Assembly (NCBI GenBank): GCA_030055515.1
Contig: JASFYI010000003.1
Location: 62,001-126,000 of the forward strand
Direction: 5' to 3'
Origin: Methanolinea sp.
GTDB lineage: Archaea; Halobacteriota; Methanomicrobia; Methanomicrobiales; Methanospirillaceae
Length of the DNA: 64,000 bases
This document shows, piece by piece, positions 33,674 through 42,430 of the stretch. A program made the position numbers and the translations under genes. Below the pieces are notes generated by a model, which was given only the letters and a program-made list of their open reading frames with translations, did no database searches and was not told where the DNA came from. Positions within the stretch are counted from its first letter, which is position 1. Every line of letters starts with the position of its first letter.

Positions 33674-34852
33674 TCACTCGAATAACGGTTCTATCTCTTC
33701 GTCAAATGTAATGGGTTTTTTCTCCTGTGACTTCGCCACGTCTTCCTTCGTGATCTTGGCGATCTCCATCAGCTCCCTGATCCGCGGCGCGTTGCCGATC
33801 GTGGCGAGGACGACGACCGCGGCCACGTAGTTGCTGTTCACCGGGTAGTCGCCGCCGCGGACTTCCACGCCCGCGATGTTCTCCTCGACCCAGCTCTTCG
33901 CCTTCTCGATGCCTTTCCGGTCAAGCTCGTCCGGCGGGCCGGCGACGAGGACGAGCGCCCTCTCGGCGGTGCTGTAGTCGCACGGGAGGGTGAGCCTCCC
34001 GAGCATTGCCCGCCGTACAAGCGAGATGATCTTCGCGGTCCGGTCCTCCCCGAGGAGGACCTCCTCTGTCGCGTCCCTCTTCCTCAGGGTGCCCTTGATG
34101 CCCTCGAGGAGGGTGCTCACGGACGGCCTCTGTTTCCTTGTCACCACCTCGGCGATCGCGTACCCCACCGACGTGATCCCCCCGCCCCGCAGGGTATTGA
34201 TGATCTCGCTAGAGTCCACGACCATCTCGCCGACGCCCGCGGAACCCACCTCCCCAGCCCGGAAGAGGACGCCGAACCGCCGGACGATCTCGTCGTTCAA
34301 GCGGGAAAAAGCGGATTTTATGCTCTCCCCCTCGTTCTTCCACGCGCTGTTGTCGAAGATGAACGTGTTGTCCGCTTCCTTGACGAGGGTCGTGAGGCTC
34401 CGGGCGGCATTGTAGGAGTACAGTCTCCCCTCCTCCGGGGCGGGCAGTATCCCGAGGACATACACGGGCTCCCTGTAGATCTTCTTCAACGCGCGGGCGA
34501 GGACCGGCGTCCCCCCCGATCCCGTCCCGCCCCCGAGGCCCGCGACGATCATGAACGCATCGACGTCGTGCGTTCCCCTCCTGTCGATGCCGCTCACGAT
34601 ACTGTCGATCTCGTCCATCGTGATGCGGGCACCCGCCGCGTTGTCGGTTCCGACCCCGTGGCCCTTCACGACGGTCTGGCCGATGAGGATCCGGTCCTTC
34701 ATGTCGATGTGGCGGAGGCCCATGAGGTCCGTCCGCGCCGTATTCACCGCGACTCCCCTGAAACTGTTCCTCCCGAGCTTCCTGTCCTGCTCGAGGAACA
34801 TGTCCACGATCTTCCCGCCCGCCTGGCCGAACCCGATGAAAAACATTTTCAT
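33674..34852 (-). CDS. cetZ: Tubulin/FtsZ-superfamily protein, CetZ-like
   Basis: The 392-residue GTPase has GFGQAGGKIVD at the N-terminus, the tubulin signature GGGTGSGG (residues 107-114), the GILPAP segment and the NTARTDL loop. These are characteristics of the CetZ group rather than cell-division FtsZ. CetZ proteins control cell shape and motility in haloarchaea; methanogen versions are little studied. The acidic C-terminus (DEEIEPLFE) may be an interaction tail as in FtsZ and tubulin. It is divergent from the glycan cluster and leads a two-gene operon with the coiled-coil membrane protein. Confidence 0.88.
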   Translation of the reverse strand: MKMFFIGFGQAGGKIVDMFLEQDRKLGRNSFRGVAVNTARTDLMGLRHIDMKDRILIGQTVVKGHGVGTDNAAGARITMDEIDSIVSGIDRRGTHDVDAFMIVAGLGGGTGSGGTPVLARALKKIYREPVYVLGILPAPEEGRLYSYNAARSLTTLVKEADNTFIFDNSAWKNEGESIKSAFSRLNDEIVRRFGVLFRAGEVGSAGVGEMVVDSSEIINTLRGGGITSVGYAIAEVVTRKQRPSVSTLLEGIKGTLRKRDATEEVLLGEDRTAKIISLVRRAMLGRLTLPCDYSTAERALVLVAGPPDELDRKGIEKAKSWVEENIAGVEVRGGDYPVNSNYVAAVVVLATIGNAPRIRELMEIAKITKEDVAKSQEKKPITFDEEIEPLFE

Positions 34853-35034
34853 GAAAACGCTACACCAGCCCGCTTATCCCGAAGGGACGTTTAATTTCTT
34901 GGAATATTATGATTTTCTCTCGGGAGTTCAAATACTTTCCTTGGGGGCGGTCCCGCCAAAACTGATTAAAAGAGACAATTTCCAATGCGGAGCCTTTTTC
35001 ATCCCAATTTCCCAACCTGTAACAGGAACGCTGC

Positions 35035-36258
35035 ATGAAGGTATGCATCATCGGCGGCGGGCTCACCGGTCTTACCGCGGCCCTCTCCCTCGGAAAGGAG
35101 CACGAGGTCGACCTCTACGAGAAACGCCACAGGCTCGGGGGATGCCTCGCGTCCTACGAGGTCGGGGACACGCACGTGGAGTCTTTTTACCACCATTGCT
35201 TCTCGGGTGACAACCGGTTTTTCTCGCTCCTCGGCACGCTCGGGCTCCGTGACAGGCTCGAGTGGTTCAGCGGGTCGACGGGGTACTTCGCGGGGGGGAA
35301 GGTGTACCCCCTCACCACGCCAGGCCAGATACTCTCGTACCCCTACCTCACGCTCTGGGAGAAGGCGAGGCTCGCCCTCCTCACGCTCCGGTCACGGTCG
35401 ATCGACGCCGCCTCGCTCGACGGGGTCACGGCCCGCGAGTTCATCGTGGGAGCACTTGGGGAACGGACGTACGAGTCGTTCTTCGAGCCGCTCCTCGCGA
35501 GCAAGTTCGGGGACTACAGGGACAGGATCTCCGCGGCCTGGCTCGTGAGCAGGATCGCGATCCGGTCCCACCGCGGCCTCTCGGGGGAGCGCCTCGGGTA
35601 CCTGAAGGGGGGTTTCCACGCGGTGATCAGTGCCCTTGCGGAGCGGGTGGGGAGGGACTGCACCATCCGCCTCGGCGACCCCGTCGAGAAGCTCGCGAGG
35701 GAAGCGGGGGGTTGGCGGGTGAACGACCGCCGGTACGATGCCGTCATCTCGACCGTGCCTCCCCAGGCGCTCCCCCCGATGTCCGTCCCGGACGTGGAAC
35801 CCGTGCCGTACCAGGGGGCAGCGTGCGTGCTCGCGGGACTCGGACGGGACCCTGCCGGGGGAGTCTACTGGCTGAACATGAAGGATCCCGCGCCCTACGG
35901 CGCGGTGATCGTCCACACGAACCTCGTCCCCCGGGAAAGGTACGGCGAGCACCTCGTCTACCTCGCATCCTACTTCCACGGGAAGCTCCCTGAGAAAGCG
36001 GACGAGAGGATGCTCTCGGACTTCTGCACGAGGTTTGGGATACCGCGGGGGGAGATCCACTGGCACAGGTTCGCGGTGGAACAGTATGCCGGCCCGCTCT
36101 ACGTGACGGGATACGCGGAGAAGATCCTGCCGTACAGGGCCGCGGGCCTCTACTTTGCGGGGATGTTCTCCCGGCCGAACTACCCGGAGAGGAGCATGGA
36201 GGGCGCGGTCGCTGCCGGGACGGAGGTCGCAGAACTCGTAGGGAGGGAGGCGGGCTGA
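35035..36258 (+). CDS. FAD-dependent oxidoreductase (protoporphyrinogen oxidase/amine oxidase-like)
   Basis: The 407-residue protein has the dinucleotide motif IGGGLTGL (from residue 5) and EKRHRLGGCLASYEV, the flavin-binding stretch of the amine oxidase/protoporphyrinogen-oxidase/UDP-galactopyranose-mutase group. AGLYFAGMFSRPNYPERSMEGAV is at the C-terminus. It overlaps the next gene, a polyprenyl-phosphate glycosyltransferase. The cluster therefore suggests a role in modifying an isoprenoid lipid or a lipid-linked sugar rather than haem synthesis. Candidate roles are polyprenol saturation or sugar ring contraction; neither is proven. Confidence 0.82.
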   Translation: MKVCIIGGGLTGLTAALSLGKEHEVDLYEKRHRLGGCLASYEVGDTHVESFYHHCFSGDNRFFSLLGTLGLRDRLEWFSGSTGYFAGGKVYPLTTPGQILSYPYLTLWEKARLALLTLRSRSIDAASLDGVTAREFIVGALGERTYESFFEPLLASKFGDYRDRISAAWLVSRIAIRSHRGLSGERLGYLKGGFHAVISALAERVGRDCTIRLGDPVEKLAREAGGWRVNDRRYDAVISTVPPQALPPMSVPDVEPVPYQGAACVLAGLGRDPAGGVYWLNMKDPAPYGAVIVHTNLVPRERYGEHLVYLASYFHGKLPEKADERMLSDFCTRFGIPRGEIHWHRFAVEQYAGPLYVTGYAEKILPYRAAGLYFAGMFSRPNYPERSMEGAVAAGTEVAELVGREAG

Positions 36259-36983
36259 TGGAGGGGTCCCCCGCGAACCTCGTCAGCGTGGTCATCCCCG
36301 TCTACAACGACAGGGAGAGTCTCTCCCGCGCGATCCCCTCCGCGATCGCGGCCCTCGAGGCAGCCGGGTATCCCTTCGAGCTCATCGTGGCCGAGGACGG
36401 GAGCACGGACGGGAGCGCCTCCGTCGCGGAAGAGTGGGAGAGGAGGGACAACCGCGTCCGGCTCCTCCACAGCGACACGCGCCTCGGCCGGGGGAGAGCC
36501 CTCTCGAGGGCCTTTTCTGCCGCGAGGGGCGACATCGTCTGCTACTTCGACGTTGACCTCGCGACGGACCTCGCGCACATCCCCGAGCTCGTCGGGTCGG
36601 TGAGGGAGGGCCACGACATCGCGACGGGGTCCCGTCTCCTGCCGGAAAGCAAGATCGCGAGGAGCAGCAGCCGCGAGATCGCGAGCCGCGTGTACAATTT
36701 TCTCGTCCGCCGTATCCTCGGGTCGCGGGTGCACGACCACCAGTGCGGTTTCAAGGCGTTCAGGCGGGAGAGGTTGCTTGCCCTCCTGCCGGAGGTGCGG
36801 GACACGCACTGGTTCTGGGACACGGAAGTCCTCGTCAGGGCACAGAGGAAGGGGTACTCGGTCAGGGAGTTCCCCGTGCGGTGGAGAGAGGGGCGGGGCA
36901 CGACCGTGAGGCGGAGGGACGTCTGGGAGATGGGGCGGGCCATCTTCCGCCTGTGGTGGCAGTTGCATGTGGAGAAGGGCTAG
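36258..36983 (+). CDS. Family 2 glycosyltransferase, dolichyl-phosphate sugar transferase type
   Basis: The 241-residue GT-A enzyme has SVVIPVYND, VAEDGSTDGS, the metal-binding FDVDLATD and DHQCGFKAFRR. The arrangement is typical of archaeal AglD/Dpm-like enzymes that charge dolichyl phosphate with a hexose on the cytoplasmic face. It overlaps the oxidoreductase stop by one base and the next gene by 17, so the cluster is one operon. Donor sugar unknown. Confidence 0.87.
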   Translation: MEGSPANLVSVVIPVYNDRESLSRAIPSAIAALEAAGYPFELIVAEDGSTDGSASVAEEWERRDNRVRLLHSDTRLGRGRALSRAFSAARGDIVCYFDVDLATDLAHIPELVGSVREGHDIATGSRLLPESKIARSSSREIASRVYNFLVRRILGSRVHDHQCGFKAFRRERLLALLPEVRDTHWFWDTEVLVRAQRKGYSVREFPVRWREGRGTTVRRRDVWEMGRAIFRLWWQLHVEKG

Positions 36984-37932
36984 CGCGATCCTCGTCTCGA
37001 CGCTCCTCGCTGTCGGGATCGTGGCCTTCATGGTCTCCACGATATGGGACGATCTCCTCGTCACCGCGGAGCACGCCGTGTGGCACTACCTCGTCCTCGC
37101 GTCCGCGATCTGTCTTGGGTCGTGGTGGCTTCGGGGGCTTCGGTACAGGGGCATCCTCTCCTCCCTCGGGGTGCCCGCGGGGACGACGTTCTCGGTCGCA
37201 TGCATCTTCGTGAGCCAGACGGCAAACCTCGTCGTCCCCGCCCGCCTCGGCGACCTCGTGCGGATATTCATCCTCCGCCACGAGTTCGGGACGTCCGCGT
37301 CCCGCGGGTTGTCGTCGATCGTCGTGGAGCGCGTCTTTGACATCCTGCTTGTGGCGGCACTCGGGGCAGTCTCCCTCCCATTTGTCCTCAATGCACCCGG
37401 CTGGTTCTACACGACCGTCGCGATCCCGATTGCCGGGGGGTTCGCGTTCTTCCTGTTCCTCGTCCTCACGAGGAAAACTTTTCCCAAGAACCGCGTGATG
37501 CAGGCGATCTTCGGGGTGATCCACCAGGTGCGCGAGGCATCCCTCTCGCCCCGTGCCCTCCTCTCACTCTCCGCCGGTTCCACCGTGATATGGGTGATGG
37601 ACGTCCTGGTATGCGTCTGCGTGGTGATGATGTTCCAGATTACCGTGCCTTTTGCCACCGTCGTCCTCGGTATCGTGATCGGAAACCTCGTCAAGGCTGT
37701 CCCCCTGACCCCCGGCGGCGTGGGGACCTACGAACTTGCGCTCGCGCTCACCTTCACCCTCGGGGGCGTCCCGGCACAGGGCGCGCTGATGATCGCGATC
37801 GTCGATCACCTCGTCAAGAACCTCGTCACGCTCGGCGGCGGTGCCGTCTCGATTTACTCCTTCGGCGGGTGGGTGCTCGGGAGCATCCGGACCGCGATCT
37901 CGGAGAGGTTCGGGGGGATGAAGACTGACTGA
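36967..37932 (+). CDS. UPF0104/lysylphosphatidylglycerol-synthase-like membrane protein
   Basis: The 321-residue protein has about eight membrane helices and the UPF0104 landmarks: SQTANLVVPARLGDLVRIFILRH early, VERVFDILLV, and GNLVKAVPLTPGGVGTYELALAL. In archaea this domain is often fused to or encoded beside a dolichol-phosphate glycosyltransferase (as in AglD) and may help flip the lipid-linked sugar. Here the two are separate overlapping genes, a split version of that fusion. The ATG region lies inside the glycosyltransferase gene. Confidence 0.85.
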   Translation: MWRRASAILVSTLLAVGIVAFMVSTIWDDLLVTAEHAVWHYLVLASAICLGSWWLRGLRYRGILSSLGVPAGTTFSVACIFVSQTANLVVPARLGDLVRIFILRHEFGTSASRGLSSIVVERVFDILLVAALGAVSLPFVLNAPGWFYTTVAIPIAGGFAFFLFLVLTRKTFPKNRVMQAIFGVIHQVREASLSPRALLSLSAGSTVIWVMDVLVCVCVVMMFQITVPFATVVLGIVIGNLVKAVPLTPGGVGTYELALALTFTLGGVPAQGALMIAIVDHLVKNLVTLGGGAVSIYSFGGWVLGSIRTAISERFGGMKTD

Positions 37933-40018
37933 CCCGGTCACGCAGGTCCTTTATGTTCTCTCGTGGCTCGTCCTCGTCTTCTTCCTCCAGCTCTCCCTAT
38001 GGCCCTCAGTCCGGGGAACTTTCCCGGGGTTTGCCTGCGCGGTCTCGTTCCCCCTCTCCGCCCTCCTCTTCTCGCTTTCGAGCTGGTACTGCGGGCTCCT
38101 CCGCCTGCCGGTAACCCTCGCCCTCGTCCCGTTCGCCGCGCTCTTTCTCCTCTCCGCGTGGGGGAAAAAATACTCGCGGGAGATTCTCCGGGAGGGGTGG
38201 CCGTACCTCGCTGTATTTGCGATCTTCTTCTCGTCGATGCTGTGCGTCCGGTTCGCGAACCCCAGCATCTCGTACGCGGAGAAATTCATGGACCACGCCT
38301 TCCTCGCCTCCGTCATGAGGACCCCCGTCGTCCCGCCCCTCGACCCGTGGTTTGCGGGGGGCTTCCTCGACGTGTACTATTACCTCGGCTACTGGATGTT
38401 CGGGGTGATGGGGATCGCGAGCGGCGTGCCGTCGCACGTCGCGTTCAACCTCGTGCTCCCGACCGTCTTTGGTTACTCTGCCGTGGTGCTCTATGCCCTC
38501 GGGCGGCTGCTCGCCCCGAGGTTCCCGTGGGTCCTCCCCGCAGTCCTGATCCTCCCGAACCCCTCCTTCTTCTGGCAGGTTATCCAGGGGAAGGCAGCGG
38601 GATCCGTCCTGTGGGACAGCACGCGGACGATATCGAACACCATCAACGAGTACCCCCTCTTTTCCTTCCTCTGGGGCGACGTCCACCCCCACGTCGTCGG
38701 CATCTTCAACCAGGTCCTCCTCGTTTTCCTCCTCGTCTACACCCTCCAAAGATACGGGGACCTCGGCGTGGGGAGCCGGATCATCCTCGTCCTCACGAGC
38801 GGGCTCTCGCTCGGCTCGATGCCGCCCACCAACACGTGGGACGTCCTCGTCTATGCCCCTGCCACTGTCGTATTCGGGATCCTCGTGGGGGTTGCGTCGC
38901 GCGGGTCGCCCCCGCCGGGGAACCCCCCTGCGACCCTTAATGCCACGCGTATCCCGATCGCGGGCGCAGTGCGGGAATGCGCAGGGAGAATATTCCTCTC
39001 GCCGTGGTCATTCCTCTTCTCCGTGCCGGTAGTCGCGGGGATCGCGTACCTCCCCTTCATCTCGCAGATGCGATCGCAGGGGATCATGGGCGTGGGCCTC
39101 GTCCACTCGCCCACGGCACCGCCCGAGTTCCTCCTCGTCCACGGGTTTTTCCTCCTCCCCATGGTGCTCTTTTTCGCCCCGCAGATCAGGAGGATGCCCC
39201 TGCTCCTCGCCGTCCCGGTCTCCCTCGCGCTGGCCGGGTACGTATCCGCGGCGATCGCGGCGGTCCCCCTCGCCGGGGCCCTCGCAGGCATCGTCTCGGG
39301 GGAGAGGCGCGGGGCAGGGGAGGTCCTCGCGGCACTCGGCCTTGCGATCGTCATCGCCTGCGAGGTCGTCTACCTGAAGGACAACATGGGCGACGCGTAC
39401 TACAGGATGAACACGGTTTTCAAGCTGTACATCGCGGCGTGGATCCTGATGGGAGCCTCCTCGCTCTCCATGCTCTCCGGGGCGATCGGCAGGCACGTCC
39501 CGGAGGGGCGCGTCCCCCAGTGGGCGAGGAACCTCGCGCTGGTTGCGGTGTCCGTCCTCCTCGTCGCCGCCCCGCTCGCGGTCTCCCTCGATCCCCCCTA
39601 CAAGGGGGGGACCCTCGACGGCCTCGCGTACCTTGACTCGGCGCACCCCGGGGACGCGCGGGCGATCGCCTTCCTGCGATCGCTCCCCCATGTCGGGGGC
39701 ATCGTGGAGGCCGAGGGGGGAGACTACACGTACTTCGGGAGGGTCTCCGCATTCACCGGGATCCCGACGATCATCGGGTGGCCCTTCCACGAGTACATGT
39801 GGCGGGGCAACGAGGGCGGGTGGTACGGGACGCGGCAGGCGGACGTGAGGGCGATCTACGAGGACCCCGCATCCACCGCGACCCTGATGCGCAAGTACAA
39901 CGTGACCCACGTGTACGTGGGTGAGCCCGAGAGGGAGAGGTACGCGGTGCGGCTCGGGGATGCCGGTCTCCCCGCCGTCTACGACCGCGACGGCGTTTCG
40001 ATCTACGCCCTCGAATAG
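37925..40018 (+). CDS. DUF2298 multi-pass membrane protein, apparent non-canonical start
   Basis: The conserved DUF2298 core (SISYAEKFMDHAFLASV, PLDPWFAGGFLDVYYYLGYW, INEYPLFSFLWGDVHPHV, YRMNTVFKLYIAAWIL) is clear, with a dozen or more membrane helices and a soluble end. The first ATG in frame is at 38237, but 100 upstream codons also encode two or three membrane helices of the kind the family starts with. That stretch contains no ATG, GTG or TTG. A CTG at 37925, just after a G-rich element and overlapping the previous stop, is the best candidate start. DUF2298 proteins are GT-C-like and probably act in surface glycan assembly with the preceding genes. Confidence 0.75.
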   Translation: MTDPVTQVLYVLSWLVLVFFLQLSLWPSVRGTFPGFACAVSFPLSALLFSLSSWYCGLLRLPVTLALVPFAALFLLSAWGKKYSREILREGWPYLAVFAIFFSSMLCVRFANPSISYAEKFMDHAFLASVMRTPVVPPLDPWFAGGFLDVYYYLGYWMFGVMGIASGVPSHVAFNLVLPTVFGYSAVVLYALGRLLAPRFPWVLPAVLILPNPSFFWQVIQGKAAGSVLWDSTRTISNTINEYPLFSFLWGDVHPHVVGIFNQVLLVFLLVYTLQRYGDLGVGSRIILVLTSGLSLGSMPPTNTWDVLVYAPATVVFGILVGVASRGSPPPGNPPATLNATRIPIAGAVRECAGRIFLSPWSFLFSVPVVAGIAYLPFISQMRSQGIMGVGLVHSPTAPPEFLLVHGFFLLPMVLFFAPQIRRMPLLLAVPVSLALAGYVSAAIAAVPLAGALAGIVSGERRGAGEVLAALGLAIVIACEVVYLKDNMGDAYYRMNTVFKLYIAAWILMGASSLSMLSGAIGRHVPEGRVPQWARNLALVAVSVLLVAAPLAVSLDPPYKGGTLDGLAYLDSAHPGDARAIAFLRSLPHVGGIVEAEGGDYTYFGRVSAFTGIPTIIGWPFHEYMWRGNEGGWYGTRQADVRAIYEDPASTATLMRKYNVTHVYVGEPERERYAVRLGDAGLPAVYDRDGVSIYALE

Positions 40019-40060
40019 GGAATCCTCCCGCGAAAAACCGGTCGTGGACCGCCCTCCTCC

Positions 40061-40070
40061 AAACATTTAT
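40061..40070 (+). promoter_or_regulatory. Promoter of the L7Ae ribosomal operon
   Basis: ACATTTATGC in the spacer after the DUF2298 gene is a good TATA candidate. Initiation near 40090 would give a leader of about 65 bases to the L7Ae ATG at 40158. Confidence 0.4.
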
Positions 40071-40157
40071 GCCTGCACCTGTCGAATTCATATGGCTGCA
40101 TCGTCGGTACTGACTGATGAGTGATGAAGGAGACGCGACTCCTGAATGAGGTGGGTC

Positions 40158-40526
40158 ATGGCAAAGTCATACGTCAAGTTCCAGGTTTCTGAAGAGATAC
40201 AGAACAAGGCACTCGAGGCCCTCGAGATTGCACGGGAGACGGGGAAGATCAAGAAAGGTTCGAACGAGGCAACGAAGGCGGTCGAGCGAAGTATCGCGAC
40301 GCTCGTCCTCATCGGGGCGGACGTGGAGCCAGAGGAGATCGTGATGCACCTCCCGCCGCTCTGCGAGGAGAAGAAGATCCCGTACCTCTTCATCAACAAG
40401 CAGAACGACATCGGGACCGCGAGCGGGCTCGACGTGGGGTCGGCCGCGGCGGCGATCGTCAAGCCCGGGAAGGCGAAGGAACTCGTGGACGAGATCATCA
40501 AGCAGGTCAGCGAGCTGAAGGCGTGA
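40158..40526 (+). CDS. rpl7ae: 50S ribosomal protein L7Ae
   Basis: The 122-residue protein is full length, with [36 protein letters not shown] and [10 protein letters not shown]. It binds kink-turns in 23S rRNA and also serves box C/D and H/ACA RNPs and RNase P. The inner ATG (GGTGGGTC upstream) is preferred to the one at 40146. It starts the conserved archaeal cluster L7Ae-S28e-L24e-NDK. Confidence 0.96.
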   Translation: MAKSYVKFQVSEEIQNKALEALEIARETGKIKKGSNEATKAVERSIATLVLIGADVEPEEIVMHLPPLCEEKKIPYLFINKQNDIGTASGLDVGSAAAAIVKPGKAKELVDEIIKQVSELKA

Positions 40527-40535
40527 GATGGATCC

Positions 40536-40745
40536 ATGGCTGACGAAGGAACACCCGCAGAGGTTATCGAGGTGATCGGCCCCACCGGGATGCACGGCGA
40601 GGCCATGCAGGTGAAGTGCAGGATCCTCGACGGGCCAAACAAGGGCCGGATCATCACGCGGAACACGGTGGGCCCCATCCGCGAGGGTGACATCCTGATG
40701 CTCCTCGAGACCGAGCGCGAGGCAAAGAAGCTCTCGAGGCGGTGA
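40536..40745 (+). CDS. rps28e: 30S ribosomal protein S28e
   Basis: The 69-residue protein has the family core [30 protein letters not shown] and the end [16 protein letters not shown]. It is the normal full length and lies 9 bases after L7Ae. Confidence 0.96.
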   Translation: MADEGTPAEVIEVIGPTGMHGEAMQVKCRILDGPNKGRIITRNTVGPIREGDILMLLETEREAKKLSRR

Positions 40746-40753
40746 GGAGTCCC

Positions 40754-40945
40754 ATGGTCGAACAGAAGAACTGCAGTTTCTGCGGGGAGCTCATCGAGCC
40801 GGGCACGGGGAAGATGTTCGTCCGGAAGGACGGGTCTGTCTTCTACTTCTGCAGCTCGAAGTGCCAGAACAACTTCCGCCTCGGGAGGACCCCAAGGAAC
40901 GTCCCGTGGACGCGCGCGGGGCGGAAGGCCATGGGCAAGGAGTGA
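40754..40945 (+). CDS. rpl24e: 50S ribosomal protein L24e
   Basis: The 63-residue zinc-binding protein shows [17 protein letters not shown] and [12 protein letters not shown], the four zinc-ligand cysteines, followed by the basic tail. ATG 40754 is used since the family begins with the zinc finger. It is co-transcribed with S28e and NDK. Confidence 0.95.
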   Translation: MVEQKNCSFCGELIEPGTGKMFVRKDGSVFYFCSSKCQNNFRLGRTPRNVPWTRAGRKAMGKE

Positions 40946-40951
40946 CCGGGC

Positions 40952-41401
40952 GTGGACCGGACGTTCGTGATGGTCAAGCCCGACGGCGTCGCGCGCGGTC
41001 TCGTCGGCGAGGTGATCAGGAGGCTCGAGAGGAAGGGCTTGAAGCTCGTCGCGGCGCGGTTCGAGAAGGTCCCGGAGAAGAAGATCCTCGAGCAGTACAG
41101 GGAACACATCGACAAACCTTTCTTTCCGTCCCTGCGCCACTACATCGAGAGCGGCCCCTGCTTCCTCATGGTCTGGGAGGGCAGGGACGCGGTCGCGGTC
41201 GTGAGGAGGATGATCGGGGCGACGAATCCCGCGGAGGCCGCGCCCGGCACCATACGCGGCGACCTCGCGCTCGATACCGGGAGGAACGTCATCCACGCCT
41301 CGGACTCCCCCGCGAGCGCTGCCCGCGAGATATCGCTCCACTTTTCGCCCGAGGAGATAGTCACGTACCGGCGGGTCGACGAGCCGTCGATCTACGAGTG
41401 A
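40952..41401 (+). CDS. ndk: Nucleoside diphosphate kinase
   Basis: The 149-residue protein has [15 protein letters not shown] at the start, the [19 protein letters not shown] loop, and the catalytic histidine H115 in NVIHASDS (the usual motif is NxxHGSD, so Gly is Ala here). It transfers phosphate between NTPs and NDPs. It starts with GTG 6 bases after L24e and closes the standard ribosomal cluster. Confidence 0.95.
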   Translation: MDRTFVMVKPDGVARGLVGEVIRRLERKGLKLVAARFEKVPEKKILEQYREHIDKPFFPSLRHYIESGPCFLMVWEGRDAVAVVRRMIGATNPAEAAPGTIRGDLALDTGRNVIHASDSPASAAREISLHFSPEEIVTYRRVDEPSIYE

Positions 41402-41548
41402 CGCGGCCCGCTCCCCGATCTCCCTTTTTTCCAAACGCCTCCCGCACGCCTCCCGGCGAGCGCATTTCCCGGTTGGTCTTCCCGGCTGGCGGAGTATCCC
41501 GGGGCGGGGGAAGGCTCATGGTGTCTTCCGGAGAGATCTTCAGCACCT

Positions 41549-42340
41549 ATGATCCTGTGCTGCGCACAGATCCGGAGCGTGTGGGAAGACCCTGACGCGA
41601 CCCTCGCGAAGGCAGAACACTGCATCGCGAGGGCCTCGCGGGAAGGGGGCGATCTCGTCTGCTTCCCCGAGCAGTTCGCGACGGGGTGGGATCCCTCCTC
41701 CCTCCGGCACGTCCAGGACATGTCAGGCCCGATCGTCGCGAGGCTCCAGGCACTCGCGGAGGAGTATTCCATCGCGGTGCTCGGGTCGCTCAGGAAGAAC
41801 GCGAGACCCCGCCCGGAGAACACGTGCGTTGCCATCTCCGCGAGGGGAGAGATCCTCGCGGAGTACTCGAAGTGCCACCTCTTCTCCCCCGCGGGCGAGG
41901 ACCGATACTACCAGCGCGGGAAGTCGATCGCGACGTTCCCCCTCGGGGGAATGACGTTCGGGATTGCCATCTGCTACGACCTTCGATTCGCGTCCCTCTT
42001 TTCGCTCTACAGCGATGCGGGGGTGGACGGCATACTCGTCCCCGCAGCCTGGCCTGCCTCCCGGCTCTCCCACTGGGAGCTCTTCGTTCGGGCCCGCGCC
42101 CTCGAGTACCAGGTGTACGTCGCGGGGATCAACACGACGGGTGCAACACCCGTGGACGTGTACAAGGGGGGGACGATCGTCGCGGACCCGACGGGGGCCC
42201 CCGTCATCTCCGCGGGGGCGGAGGAAGGGGTCTACTCCTGTGAGCTGCGCAGGGAGTTCGTCGAGAGGGTCCGGGCCGCGCTCCCGGTGGGGAGAGACCG
42301 GCGGTCCGATCTCCCCCCGGCCGGCGGCTCGCGCGGGTGA
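41549..42340 (+). CDS. Carbon-nitrogen hydrolase (nitrilase superfamily)
   Basis: The 263-residue protein has the complete Glu-Lys-Cys triad: E41 (FPEQFATG), K108 (KCHLF) and C142 (ICYDLRF). The sequence resembles the omega-amidase/Nit2 branch, which hydrolyses 2-oxoglutaramate-type amides, but archaeal members have varied substrates. It starts soon after the ndk operon, and the last 20 residues are low-complexity and may be an extension. Confidence 0.88.
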   Translation: MILCCAQIRSVWEDPDATLAKAEHCIARASREGGDLVCFPEQFATGWDPSSLRHVQDMSGPIVARLQALAEEYSIAVLGSLRKNARPRPENTCVAISARGEILAEYSKCHLFSPAGEDRYYQRGKSIATFPLGGMTFGIAICYDLRFASLFSLYSDAGVDGILVPAAWPASRLSHWELFVRARALEYQVYVAGINTTGATPVDVYKGGTIVADPTGAPVISAGAEEGVYSCELRREFVERVRAALPVGRDRRSDLPPAGGSRG

Positions 42341-42430
42341 CGGGTTTTTTTGGGGCCCCCCGCCCGCAGGTGGGCACGTGCCCTCCCCGCCAATCCGCCT
42401 CCTATTTACCCGTGGAGAGCGACTATCTCC

